This document shows positions 42,923-54,333 of a stretch of 64,000 bases of DNA, one piece after another. The DNA is from Pachyseris speciosa (taxonomy: Eukaryota > Cnidaria > Anthozoa > Scleractinia > Pachyseridae): NCBI GenBank assembly GCA_016490735.1, contig JAEMWC010000007.1:778501-842500 (forward strand), written 5' to 3'. The translations under genes and the position numbers were made by a program. The number at the start of each line of letters is the position of its first letter. Positions within the stretch are counted from its first letter, which is position 1. The notes under the pieces are model-generated. The model was not told the DNA's origin and did not search any database. It saw nothing but the letters and a program-made list of their open reading frames with translations.

Positions 42923-45640
42923 GTAATCCATGTGTTTTTCTGTTTGTATGCTTGTCTTTTCTTTCTAAATTATCCGCCGTATTTCATACTAACAGGGGAG
43001 GTTGAAATAATAAAAGCAATTAAGAAATTTTGCTTTGTTTTTTCTTTTTCTTTTTATTTTGGAAGAGAGAACAGATGACGATCAGTTTGTCACATATTGT
43101 ATAATGGATGATCCAATAATATAGGTTAGCAGATAGCCACATGAATTGGCGATTTGATGAATTGCAATATCCAATGATATAGGTTAGCAGATAACCACGT
43201 GAATTGATTGCGTCTGAGTCCAAAATGTTTCCTCCAACGATGGGGAAGGACGAAGTTCCTACCTTCGGCGTTGTTTAAGGCCTAGCATACATATGTCTGG
43301 ATCACAGATACCTGAGGTTATTTTGAACAAAATTGCCTACAAAGGATCTTATTGGGCGCTTAAATGGACAGAGACCACTTGTAAATTAATATCTTTCCAG
43401 TCAGAGGTCACGTTCTAATTTGCAACTGCTTGATGAGACTGCTTGATGTGATCAGGGGCACTAAACGAGCCAAATCAACCAAAAGCTGTAGAAAGGCATT
43501 TTTAAATACCTTATGGTGTTTGAAATCTGTTTAAAGTTATTTTTCTTTAGCTAGAAGAATTTGATCTGTTCGGATTCCTAGCTGAAATTTTAATTGCCCG
43601 AAAATGTTAGGGAACAAAATCTTCCTTTGAGAAAATGCTAGCTGAAATGAACTTTCCACGAACTTTCTAGGGAACTATCTTCTTTCCCAAAAATGCTAGC
43701 TGACGTTTTTCACCGCCAAAAACAGCAAATTTGACCTTTCCGAAAACCTCAGGGGCTATAATATCCCCATTGCGTATCTTTTAGGCCACGTTTCAGTTAC
43801 GAAAATCCCAGTGCACTCTTTAATCGACGCCGAAAGCCCAAGGCGAACTACCCTGCACCGAACAGATATCTACCGAAACTTGTCGTTGGGTGCCCGTGAG
43901 TAGTAGGAGGTGAGCAAACTTAACCCCTTTTTTACCTTCCCTTTACCTTCCCTTTACCTTCCCCTGCCTTCCTGCATAATAATAAGTGCCTTCCTGCATA
44001 TTAATTAAGCGTCTAGGTAAAAATACCCTCCTCCATACTAGTTCAATAGCAACAATAGACCTGCCCAAACTTGCCCGATCTCTTTTAACCCTGATTGGTT
44101 CATGTGGAATATATTACGTGTTCAAAATAAAAGCGTGTAGATTTCCAAAGCGCTATCGTTCAAGCAATCGCTTCGCTAGGAAAAAAAGCCTAACTGTCAC
44201 CAATATTTTTTCAGACATTGCTCCAAACATGCAAGTCAAATCAAGCGCTAATGTTGTAACTTAGTTGAAAGCATTAAATTTCAGGAACTTATTTGTTGTG
44301 TGGCAACAAAACTGATCCATCTAGTCGAAAAACCGCTTGGCTCTGACTGTTCTTTTATTAAGCGGTAGTTCCGTTCACACAATCAAAACACACACATGAC
44401 AGACATTTTAACCGAAAACTCTCTTTTCAATCCCGACTGGTTGTTACAAAACTGCGTTCCTTCCATCTCAATACTGAAAATCCCGATGCTATCTGACCTC
44501 TCAGCTTTGGCGATGAGAGAGAAAATAAATTCAAAAATAGATCGGTCTCCAAGAATGCCGTGGCATAGGCTTGGTATGGGAGTTGTACGTACCTAGTCAT
44601 GGGCGCCTGTCCCTGCTCGTAATCAGGGCCATGAAATAGCTTGCCCAGAGGTGCAGGGAGAGGTAAGCAGACTGGTTCGACAAGAATGAAGGCATTTCTT
44701 GGCGTGTTAGTTTAGTGATCCGCAGTTTAACAGGTGAATCCAGTGAACATTCACATTATTGAAAAAAAATGTAGCAAGGATGCCAGTACTGTCTTTTAAG
44801 CTCTGCGATACGCGTTAAAAGCATTTAAGCCAGATCATCCTGATCTAACAAGTGCAGCACTCAGACAAGACAACGCTGATGCAACCACAGTGTGGCCATG
44901 CTTTTAGCATGCCGTCTGATGAGTTCAACAAAAGGGCTTTAAAGTCGATGAGTTCTTAACTGCTCTACATATTCAAGGCTACTTTTCTCAGTTGTGTAAA
45001 CCTTTTAAGGCACGCCAAAGCCCCTCAACCAGTGACGACACGTTAACCGTTAACCGTTAACAGTTCAAGACGCGGAAGCCTACTCGTCTGCGCATGTTGT
45101 TATTCCATCGTGTTTGACACGCTTAACATTTGCAAATTGTGCGCAACAACTGAGGCTGACCAGGCTCAGCGTGGCACAGATTTGTCTGATCGGCAGCCAC
45201 TATAATACATCATGGACGTAGAGATATCAAAGTCAAAGAGAAAAGCCCCGTACATCAGTTTTATTCACGCTTTGGTTGGATCTTGTTATTGTACTAAGAC
45301 GTTACAAGGAGTACTTACCATTTACGGGGAATACCCAGAAATTCCGGAGGAAAAATCAAATCTGTAAAGTTTTCAGAACTGATTTTTGGAGCTCTCCTGG
45401 AGATGCTGGAACATTTTTACATTATCATCACTTCTGTTGGGCATCGATGCTGAATCGGGCAAAAATTTCCAACCGGATAAACCTGACATCTTGTGACAAT
45501 GACAGACATTTTGCTTATTCAGTTATTGCTTGTGTAGCAGCTCTTCTTTGTTTGTTAGTTTTCCACATACCTTTCATATAGGGGTCTGGAACCGAGCTTA
45601 AGAAAAATATCTTAACAGTGAACCTATAAACGAATACAGT
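42923..45640. other. No gene recognised; minor repeats
   Basis: Contains a roughly 58-bp near-duplication at 43115-43210 (TATAGGTTAGCAGATA repeated), a TTTACCTTCCC run near 43930, GCTAGCTGAAAT words at 43580-43700, and a GTTAACCGTTAACC repeat near 45045. ORFs of 66-101 codons have no motif. Confidence 0.45.
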
Positions 45641-45753
45641 TTATTAGACGTTTCGTATGCTAGGCAAAGATTAGAAGTATATAAATAGTTTTCAAATGTT
45701 GTAATGATCACTTTTGAAAATGTATATTGCCTAGCATACGAAACGTCTAATAA
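45641..45753. mobile_element. 113-bp MITE-like hairpin with perfect 26-nt ends
   Basis: TTATTAGACGTTTCGTATGC then TAGGCA at the left end is mirrored without mismatch at 45728-45753. The interior is only about 60 bp. Flanks (ATACAGT and GGTGTCT) give no obvious target duplication. Confidence 0.8.
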
Positions 45754-46636
45754 GGTGTCTCCTTTAATCTTCTTCATGTTAAGAAGCGATTTCTGAGTGA
45801 AAAGTGCGAGTAACCATTGTGTTGTCTTGTTTTTATTTTAAGAGTGCTACGAACTTGGGACTCGCAATTCAGTGTAGAACTACTTGTAGTACTTGAGGTC
45901 CACAAAGCAAACATCTCTTAGTTTTCCTTGAACATTAAAGTTAATCAAGGAAAATATTCTTCAAAACATTTTGGTGCTTGTTTGAATTTATTATTAAACC
46001 GTTTTTGCTTAAAAAATATTTTGCGTTGAGTTTATATGAATTTTTAGCGAGGGAATGCCGTGACAGGAAAGCTCAAATTTCACGAAAAAACAAGTTGTAT
46101 TTTGCGGCCTTCAAATTTTCCTTTTAAGTTGCCCATAGTTTTGAAAACGGATTTCAAAAGAGCAAAGAATGCTCTTTCATGTGGTGTAAGTCTCTACACT
46201 CTTGGCCATATACCAGTCACAGTTTTTCGCATCTCAATGTTGCGAATTTTGCCTTGCAAAAAATCGCCCAAAATTAAGTAAATAATGAAAAATACCCCAA
46301 ATATTCAATTTTGATTCCAAGTAAAAGATTAACCACTCAAAATGTTTACAATTGCCTACTTCTTGTAATGGTTTCTTAGTGGTCCGGAATATAACTGTTT
46401 GAATTTGAAAACGAGTTGTCAACAATGTGCTGTGGGAGACCTGTAAAACCCGGTCCAAGAGATCCTCTCTGTACGTCTAAAATAATCATCGAATTGATGT
46501 TAAGCGTACATTTTTGGTAACAGTTTACCTGTGAATTTTATTTTAATTTTGATAATTTCCTTATTGTAAGCCGTTGGTTGATATTTACAGACCTCCACTC
46601 TTAATTGTTTCAATGTTTGTTCTAGTGAATGCTCCT

Positions 46637-47651
46637 TTAACCCATTGACTACCAGCTGATTTTAAAATCGGAGTGATTTTCCACCTATAAACGATGAATA
46701 GCAATTCGTGACTCTCTATTTGAACTACCAGGGAAAAGTGGTACTGTCCTAAGCCACTGAAGGCTCAAGGTTTCTGACGACGTCATTTTGACGTAGCTAT
46801 TTTTTATCCGTGAAGCGACAACTATGGCCCAAGTTCGGTTTGCTTGCGATTTTTGCTAAATTTACAGCCATTTCTCATCTTTAGCGGCTGCCTGATGAGC
46901 ATCATTAAGCGTGACGGTAGCTAAGAGTCCACTTTCTGAAAGAATCGAGCAAGGGAATGTACTTTATTGTTGAATTTGGCTTGTTACTCCACGAACTGGG
47001 AATTTGGCCGGTCGAACGCTTAGTACCTTTGGGACTCGACTATTGATGAACTTCTCGACCTACCGCCAGATATTTTGGAATTTCTGAGTACTGAAGATGA
47101 CCACAAGCATGAATTTTTGGCAGTAGGTCGGAGTGACTGTAGACTTAGTTTATATGTGAAAGAATTGGGAGAAGGAACGGGTGCTGTCAATAATTCTCGT
47201 TATTTCCCAGCATGCAATGTGGTCTAGATGTTGAAAATGGCGGCAAGGCCCGAATGCACTGGAACAAAAGGCTGTATCTACGCTCGGGAGGAGAATATGA
47301 ACAAAAAAAGTCATTTCTAAGCTAGAAAAAGGACTGAATTTCGATATGATGGTTGAAGTTTGGTTTTTTGGCGATGATTTCCTTAAAAAACATGAAGGCA
47401 AAAAGGGGCATTTTTGTCGTTTCTCTTTGACGTTAAAAACGGTCAGTTTCGTTCTTGTCCAAACTCAAAGGGCCATATATGGTAGAAATCAATACGTTTC
47501 TTGCATTTATTGCATATCCAAATTTAAAGGGCATTCCATTTCGTGCTCACAACTAACAGTCAATATTCGTGCGATTGAGAAAGTTGCAATGTTTTGAAGC
47601 ATAGGAGTTTTTTACGGCCGGTTTTGGCCGGCACGGGTGATAATCGGTTAA
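46637..47651. mobile_element. Possible TTAA-flanked (piggyBac-like) non-autonomous element
   Basis: TTAA at 46637-46640 is followed by CCCATTGACTACC, and TTAA at 47648-47651 is preceded by the complement of CCGATTATCACCC. The ends thus start with CC and share ATT, as short piggyBac-type ends do. The interior reads DELLDLPPDILEFLSTEDDH near 47050 in a short frame, which may be remnant coding sequence. End similarity is weak, so this is tentative. Confidence 0.4.
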
Positions 47652-47751
47652 CGGGACATTATTTAAATCCGCCTTTGAAAAAATGTACAGTGTATTTTGG
47701 GGTTATCAATTGCATAGAAAGCATGTTATCTTCAAAAGTATGGTGGTCTAC

Positions 47752-48141
47752 CTGTATAACTTCCCAAACTCAGCTGATACTTTGCACTCTCGTTTGCTAC
47801 AACAAATGACCTGTATTCTGCAAATGCATTGCTGTTATTGAAGTCTTCCAAGTCAACGCGAAGCTTGTTACTGCCACCAACAGTCAGCCGGTGAATTTTG
47901 TCCAGTCCGAGCCAAAACTCGCCGTTCAGATTGCCGAAGCCCCGTTTGTAGTCATCCCAACCGTGGAAAGAGTCTACAGAGCCGTCCTGTCTTCTTTGAA
48001 ACACAGTCCAGCCTCCACCAGTTGTTTTCTGGTCACAGAATACTTCAAATACGCCCAAACCATCAGGATCGATTTTGTATAATCCGTTGATACGAAAGCC
48101 ACCGACTTTGTATACTTCGGCGCAGCTCTTGTAACCTGAAG
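47752..48141 (-). CDS. Fibrinogen-related domain (FReD) exon, amino-terminal half
   Basis: A 390-nt open exon between the acceptor TTTTTATAG (before 48141) and the donor CAG/GTAGAC (after 47752). It encodes SCAEVYKVGGFRINGLYKID, FEVFCDQKTTGGGWTVFQRR, QDGSVDSFHGWDDYKRGFGN, EFWLGLDKIHRLT and LRVDLEDF, the hallmark order of the first half of a FReD (Cys pair, GGWTVFQRR, GEFWLG). FReDs bind carbohydrates or protein partners outside the cell. The second half, with the Ca site and the NCA...WW..C block, should follow on the minus strand but was not found before 42404, where an EGF exon appears instead. It may be an orphan or a fragment. Confidence 0.88.
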
Positions 48142-48507
48142 CTATAAAAATATTAAGATAAGCATGCCTTCCTCTAATACAACTGTGATGTCGATTCATT
48201 TTGACACCAGAAACGCATCAATAAGATACATTTAACTGGCACGTCTTATTAGAGAAAACTCAAATGAGCCAAGAGCAGACAGATTATCCTCTTTTTCTAT
48301 GCTAACCGCTCGTTTCTTCTTTCACATAATGGCCAGGGTAGCGCATTACATAGTTTTGCTGGTGTTTTTTTCGGCAAACAAGATGAAGTTAGAAGATGTT
48401 TGATGATAAGATGATGTTAGATGGCATACAAGATGATATTAGATGATAATATACCTGCAGTTTGTCTCTAGTCTCCGGTCGGAAAATATAAAATCCTGCG
48501 TGAAATC
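48142..48507. other. No feature recognised
   Basis: Upstream flank of the FReD exon. Contains a GATGATAAGATGATGTTAGA micro-repeat at 48400-48450 and nothing else. Confidence 0.4.
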
Positions 48508-48996
48508 TTGGACTACTTGGCACCTTCAAAGTGTCGGACTATCGTCATTCATCCTAATGCCCCTTTGTACACTGAGGCCATTGCCGTTGAAAAGAGGAAG
48601 AGGCGTAGGTTAGGTCGGAAATGGCGTTCCACTCGACATCAATGCGATAGATTAAATTATTTGGATCCATGTAATTCTGCTAATGCAATGTTGTACAAGG
48701 CAAAAGAACAGTATTATTGGGCGGATGTTTACGACCATACAAACCATGCCCATGATGCCAAGCTACTCTTTCGTACGATGGATTCGTTGCTGGAAAAGAG
48801 CACAGTTATGCAATACCCGACTGCTAGAAATGACCAGGAACTTGGTGATGATTTTATTGATTTTTTTCCTTACCAAGATAACATTCGTGGTGAACTACAG
48901 GCTAAGAAAGGAGATTTGGATACTTTTTCCAATATGAAGCTACCTGCTCCTCGCTCTTTGATGCTTTTGATCCGATCACTGATGATGACGTTTTGA
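48508..48996 (+). pseudogene. LINE fragment, linker between endonuclease and reverse transcriptase
   Basis: An open 162-codon frame with NAPLYTEAIAVEKRKRRRLG, RKWRSTRHQCDRLNY, YKAKEQYYWADV and KLLFRTMDSLLEKSTVMQYP, ending DDFIDFFPYQDNIRGELQAK. This is the basic, RKWR-containing linker typical of L2/CR1-type LINE proteins. No endonuclease upstream and no reverse transcriptase downstream can be read, so both ends are cut. The frame itself is intact, and the start codon shown (TTG or similar) is not meaningful. Confidence 0.8.
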
Positions 48997-49392
48997 CGTT
49001 GATTATGAAGGCATGCTCATTTGAGCAGTATTTTGTTGTTTTGTGGCATTTGACCCACGATGAATTGCTATTCGGCGGACTGATCTAAACTATCGGGTTC
49101 TTCTTACCGGTGCACTTTACCTTTTCTACAGACATTTACGTCAAGATTACTTAGCAATTTTTCTAGCTTAATACTACAAGATTATGTTTCTTACTTGCCT
49201 AACTTCTCCACCTTCCTCAAGAATCTTCGAAGAAACATACGCATCGTTTTTTGTTTTCATGTAATGTTTTGTTGTTTTCATGGTTTTTGAACCGCGGTCA
49301 ATTCCTGTTGACTGCTCTAAACTATCAGGTTTCGACTCTTTTTCTCTTTTCTACGGACTCTTATGTCAAAATTGCTTTAGTTAGCAATTTTT

Positions 49393-49541
49393 CTAACCTA
49401 CTACGACATATGTTGCACGTTCACTAGCTGACACAGAAGATAGGGTGTCATCAACATATCTCCTATAAAATGATGGTAACTTGTTCTCACGCTTGAGGCG
49501 TTCTTCAATAGAGCATAGGAAGGCGTTGGGTACAAGGGGGC
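49393..49541 (-). pseudogene. Penelope-type reverse-transcriptase fragment, minus half
   Basis: The minus-strand reading has LGPLVPNAFLCSIEERLKRE and KLPSFYRRYVDDTLSSV. YVDD is the catalytic motif and the preceding block matches the Penelope-type palm (compare HGIAMGTKMA...ADLEKRL in the element at 28-30 kb). It stops at about 49541, where the plus strand takes up the following part of the same protein type. Confidence 0.72.
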
Positions 49542-49544
49542 CTA

Positions 49545-49850
49545 ATGATGATAGAAAAGAAAGGCCGTGAACTTGTAACCAGCGTATACCGAAAATCAAC
49601 GAACAATGGTCTCCCTTTACATTTTCAGAGCCACGTAGACATGCGCTACACGAAATCATTGATTAAAACCATGTTACACCGCGCCTACCGCTTTTCATCT
49701 TCGTGGGAATCGGTCGTAAAAGAGTGCGACTATCGTAAAGGGATGCTTTTTTAAGCTGAGACACCCGGATAGACTGGTTGATGTCACCGTTACCTCGTTT
49801 CTGAATTCAGTCACACCACTCCCCCTACCCCAACCGACGAAGAACCACAG
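49545..49850 (+). pseudogene. Penelope-type reverse-transcriptase fragment, plus half
   Basis: The plus-strand reading has RELVTSVYRKSTNNGLPLHF, VDMRYTKSLIKTMLHRAYRF and WESVVKECDYRKGM, then after a frame change RHPDRLVDVTVTSFLNSV. These are the blocks that follow the YVDD motif in Penelope-type proteins. They lie head-to-head with the minus half, so the element was inverted within itself. Confidence 0.7.
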
Positions 49851-51122
49851 TTTCTTTACACAACTGACATTTTAATCTACTTCCTCAACTAGACCCTATA
49901 TCTATATTCTATGCGTTTGCTCTCAGACAGTGGAAAAGGAGAACTTTGAATCGACAAAGATTGGTCATGGATCCAACCTAGATGTAACAGCCCAAAAATC
50001 GGCCTTTAAATGGTTTACCGAAAGAGGAAAAAAAGTAATGACTGACATTTTTGTTTTCTTTTGTTTTGTTTTGTTTTTTATTATTATTATTTTTACTGAT
50101 ATTATTTATTTATTTATTTTGGAAAGCCTACGAACGGCAGAAGGTGGAGCATTTTGATTAGTAAAACGCACTATCAATTTAATGAATCTTGAATATCGAA
50201 CAAATAAAGGCTAGCTCAAGACATATATCAAATTTACCATTTAGAAAACTCCAAGACCATAATGTTTGAAGATGATAACTTGATTTAACTCAAAACTAAA
50301 GTTTTCCGTTGTTGAAATAGTTAACTAGAAATTACCTTTCCTGCATGTGCCAGTTGCCAGTTAATACTCAGTGTAGTTAATTAAAGCTATCAACAGGATT
50401 TTATGGGTAAATTTTGGAGATCAGCTGAGCCGTTTCTTCTCCTTGATCCCTCCTTTACCTCTTCCGACATAAATGTTCTTATTCGTGCTCATTTTCTCAT
50501 AGGCATCTCTCTTTCTTTTTATCTTCATCAGAAAGAAGGCAACTACTATATGACTCAATCTTAATCAAACTTACCATTTGCCAATATTTTGACATTTCGA
50601 TGTTGCAAAATATCTCAACTGGTAAGAATCCATGTTAGTAGTAACACCAGAACGTTTTGTGCAAATCCAAGTAAAGAATAAGGATTTAGAGAGAGGGTTG
50701 GCTGGTAAAGGCCTTAGCGAGCTTAATATAGTTTGAAACGTGCAAAATGGAAGTAGATGGGTGGTAAGTTTTCGAAATTAGTATGTTAGTGCAAAATACT
50801 TTGGGTTCAACAAGGACAACGCCATGTGGCCAGTTGCCTGAGGGTGTTGCAGTGTGGTGAGAATGTATGTCACGTAACTTGTGGAGGCCCAAAACTCATC
50901 CCGAACCCAAGCCTAACCCTAAACTTAGGAACTTACCCAGAGGGCAAAGCAACTGACGTTATATATGCAATCCCAACCCAAGGGTTACTATTGCTGTTCC
51001 CTGAAGGTGTCAAATACTTGGTCACGTGAGATCCATTGTTTCCCTTAATCCAGAAATTATCGCACTTATAAGCAGCTCAAAAAAGGTAACGTTACAAACA
51101 GAAAGAACTTAATCCTAATTAC
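49851..51122. other. No gene recognised
   Basis: AT-rich with a TTTTATTATTATT stretch at 50075-50120. Small ORFs of 67-75 codons lack motifs. Likely intron or intergenic DNA of the EGF gene. Confidence 0.45.
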
Positions 51123-51158
51123 CAGTGCACTTTATTCCATTGCCGATGAATTCTGAGG
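51123..51158 (-). pseudogene. EGF exon remnant
   Basis: SEFIGNGIKCTG followed by a GTAATT donor. This equals the last 12 residues and splice donor of an EGF exon like 41009-41131 (GFISNGTTCIG/GTAACT). The upstream part of the exon, with the other five Cys, is absent. Confidence 0.6.
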
Positions 51159-51624
51159 TTCTTTGGGGTCACAAAGGCGAAAGTTATAGACCAGTGAGTG
51201 CAATCAATTGCGTTATCCGCGTCGCGTTAAACGAGTGAGCAGGAAAATGTGGAACAGATTTCAAGAAGTGGAGTCGACGTTTCCTGCCAACGTAGAATTT
51301 TAGCTTCGAATGATATTTTTGTTCGAAAAAGTTCAAGGCAAAGTCGCGTATTTTGCGGTGTTGTCCCAGGGCGTGTTTGGTATTGCAACAGAATAAAAGG
51401 TCATATTCAATGAAAATTGAAAGTTTTGGTCAGTGTAGAGGATGATAAAGTCAAAACAACTAATTTGGCAATAACAATGGTTCATTTGGAACATAGTGCG
51501 GGATTTGAAAATGTTCTGGATTTTCTAGGCAGAGTCTAAAAACGCATCATATTTGGTAAAAGAGTTGACTTTTAGGTAGAAACCAGCTTAGGTGCAAATA
51601 TGTAGTATTATGTTGTCATATTAC

Positions 51625-51747
51625 CTGTGGAAGTCCTTTCGTCACCAAAGAATCCGATTTTACAAGTACAGCGGTAAGAACCAAGGGTGTTGTTGCATAC
51701 AGCATTTACGTCACATACCGGAGAAGAAGCAGTGCATTCATTGACGT
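51625..51747 (-). CDS. EGF-like exon, intact length
   Basis: 123 nt, acceptor CTTTAG before 51747, donor CAG/GTAATA after 51625. It encodes DVNECTASSPVCDVNAVCNN then TLGSYRCTCKIGFFGDERTS. Five Cys are plain; the sixth position reads S in ERTSTG, where other copies have C (RTCTG), so one disulphide would be lost. It is paired with the 51906 exon in a tandem duplication that includes intron sequence (GCAAATATGTAG, TTATGTT). Confidence 0.82.
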
Positions 51748-51905
51748 CTAAAGTAAGACAACATTTTAAACTAACGGGCGTAATGCACGCAAAGCATGAA
51801 ATATTAACAAGGAATATTTTATTATGCTACACAAAATGTCTAACTTGGAGGTATACGTAGAGACCAGGTTAGCTGCAAATATGTAGAATTATGTTTCCAT
51901 TTTAC

Positions 51906-52014
51906 CTGTGCAAGTTCTTCCGTCACCAGAGAATCCGAGCTTGCAAGTACAAGGTGTTGTCGCAAACAGCATTTTCGTTACATACCGGAGAAGAAGCAGT
52001 GCATTCATTGACGT
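51906..52014 (-). pseudogene. EGF-like exon with 14-bp deletion
   Basis: Acceptor TTTCAG before 52014 and donor CAG/GTAAAA after 51906 are kept, but the exon is 109 nt instead of 123. It starts DVNECTASSPVCNENAVCDN and loses the GSYRC segment, so the rest is read out of frame. The downstream bases still resemble LGFSGDGRTCTG in another frame. Unless skipped in splicing, it would break the protein. Confidence 0.8.
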
Positions 52015-52253
52015 CTGAAAAAAGGCAACATGTTAAACTACGGGCGTAATGCATGAATAAGCATAACAATTAACGAGGAAAAGCAATTATTTTAGATTTG
52101 GGGCCTCTATATACCAAATGCTATAGCGCCTTTCTAAGCTACATGTTAGATTGTTACGTTCCACAAGAGTTATGTGATAGATGCTGTACGTTGTATGTAA
52201 GGACTTGTAGGTCTATGCTAGAATGACAAGAAGATCACAGTGAAATAGGATGA

Positions 52254-52393
52254 AAGGTAGGCGAGATGGAGGAAAAAGCGATACTAACAACGATGATAAC
52301 AGATATCAAGAGGATGGTGAGAATAACGATGACGATGAAGATGGCAATGACCACGACTACGACGACGGTGATGATGCGGATGTTGATTGTGAC

Positions 52394-52425
<32 letters not shown>

Positions 52426-52565
52426 GGATTGTGGTAGTGGTGATGATGATGATGTTGATGGCGATGATGATGATGATCATGACGAGGATGACGACGATGA
52501 TAATGATGATGATGGCGATGGCGTTGCGGAAGACGATCGCGATGATGGTAATGGTGATGGTGATT
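52254..52565. repeat. (GAT)n/(GAC)n-rich low-complexity tract
   Basis: Irregular trinucleotide array, mostly GATGAT with GAC, GGT and GAG variants. It yields artefact frames rich in Asp (plus), Met-Thr (plus) and Ile (minus), up to 178 codons. It is not a gene. Confidence 0.95.
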
Positions 52566-54193
52566 AGAATAAGTAGAATAATGGGAGAACGATATATAAT
52601 AACAAATGTGATAATCGCGATGACGATAATGGAGTCATTACTTCGAAAGATAGTATGGTTAAACCAGAAGTGATGGAGTTTGACGCAGGCACCGCCATGT
52701 CCGGTTTTATGGAAGACAGCCAGTATTTTCCGCTGGCCGCTTGTGCCTCGCTCGCTTTTATTTCTTTGCATGACTCGGCTGCCAGCTCAGGGATGGAGCC
52801 GAGATGAACTGGAATTGCAACAAAAATGATATTGTGAGAATGGATACATTAAAATCATATATTTGAACTGTGGATTAAAGAATGAATACGTAAATGAACA
52901 TCGCAGTTATGTACACTACGTAAGCAGTAGAGAAAATAAAACCTGAAAGAGAAAAAAATTCAGGCTTTACTTTCACTGCTGTTTAAGTAGTGTTCATAAA
53001 TGCGATGATCATTCACATCTTCATTATTCAAAAATGATATTGTTGGTTTTCACGTCACGTCATAACAAATAAATTCGAAAGTGAACGTACTTTTGCGTTT
53101 TTATGTTCATCACGTAAAAGACATTTTAGAAATGTATCTGCTTGCCTGTTGTCTAGTCGATGGCGGGCTTTGTTGTGAAAATAGAGCAATTTGAATTTTA
53201 GAATTTTTTTTGGTGGATGACACAAAGATGGCTGTTCACAAACGTGTCATTCACATGAAAACATCGATGCACCGTGTGGTTTTCAGGTCTGGAAAGCGTC
53301 TATGTGAATGTTTGCAAACTTTACAGAGAAAAGGATAACCAAAGTGAATTACAGATGTTTTCACTTGTTTCCGGCCGCCATATTGGTGCCCCTGAGAGGA
53401 ACACCGACATGGCGTGTCTATATTAAACTCTTTAATTTTGATTGGTACATTTTGACAAATAACTCGAGTAAGAGATATCGCACAGCCCTGAGGCTTTGAC
53501 ATGTTGTTTAATTATTACTCGTCTGCAATATCTCAATTTCGTGACTTTATCTATTAAATGTTTGATGATTTTATTATTATTATTTTTTTACTTACGTGAT
53601 GTGGACGAGGCTGAAAACCGAGAATTTCACTTTGTTTATGTTTGGCATTTGTCATACCTAATTACTAACATTCAGTTTACCTCTACTTATGTCCCGTCTA
53701 AAATAATATCTTTCTGGATCAGGAATGAAATCCTCCGGTTGGCCTCCTTCGTCCGATCACTAAACTCGCACATGTGAAGAGACATCACAAAATCGATCAT
53801 ATCTGCGACAGACTAACAAGCAATCCAGTCCGAGGTCAGGAATCGTCGTCTTATAAATGTGTCGCTGTAGGATCCATCCATAGATGGACTGCTCAGATTC
53901 AAAAGCAGGGCATTGCTGAGTCTCTGCCTTACAGAGCGTTTGATCAAAGGCAAGGATAAATGATAAAATTGAGACACTTCTCATAGCATCAGCGTTAATG
54001 TAGTTTTGACCTTTAGAAATAACCTAAAAAAAATTAAAATAGTTGCATATCAAGCGATAATTCATAACCATTTTATCAGAGCTGAATCGATTCACCTAAA
54101 AGCTATTCAGCAGTACTTAGTATGGTACGGTGAATATTATGCAGCGCACTAATTTGTGGCTTACAATTTATATTAGTTTGTAGATGAAAACTT
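52566..54193. other. No gene recognised; minor SINE-like segment
   Basis: 52925-53010 (GAAAATAAAACCTGAAAGAG, CAGGCTTTACTTTCACTGCT) resembles 58440-58500 and may be a SINE end. Other ORFs (60-93 codons) have no motif. Confidence 0.45.
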
Positions 54194-54333
54194 TACAGTG
54201 AGGACACTCGAACCATGAACACCTAGACTTTTTTTCCCGCTTTTTTGGCATCTACCAATCACAATGTTACTCCATAACGAGGCTCGCGCATTTTATGTCT
54301 GTTGAATCAAGTCGGAGTGAACGTTGAGCTATC

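Noticed and set aside
45276..45581. 101-codon plus-strand ORF with hydrophobic carboxyl end
   Set aside because: One hydrophobic stretch without any conserved motif or exon signals; likely chance.
52235..52771. Long ORFs on both strands (up to 178 codons) rich in Ile or Asp
   Set aside because: They are translations of a GAT/GAC low-complexity tract; no domain, and frames on all sides are equally open.
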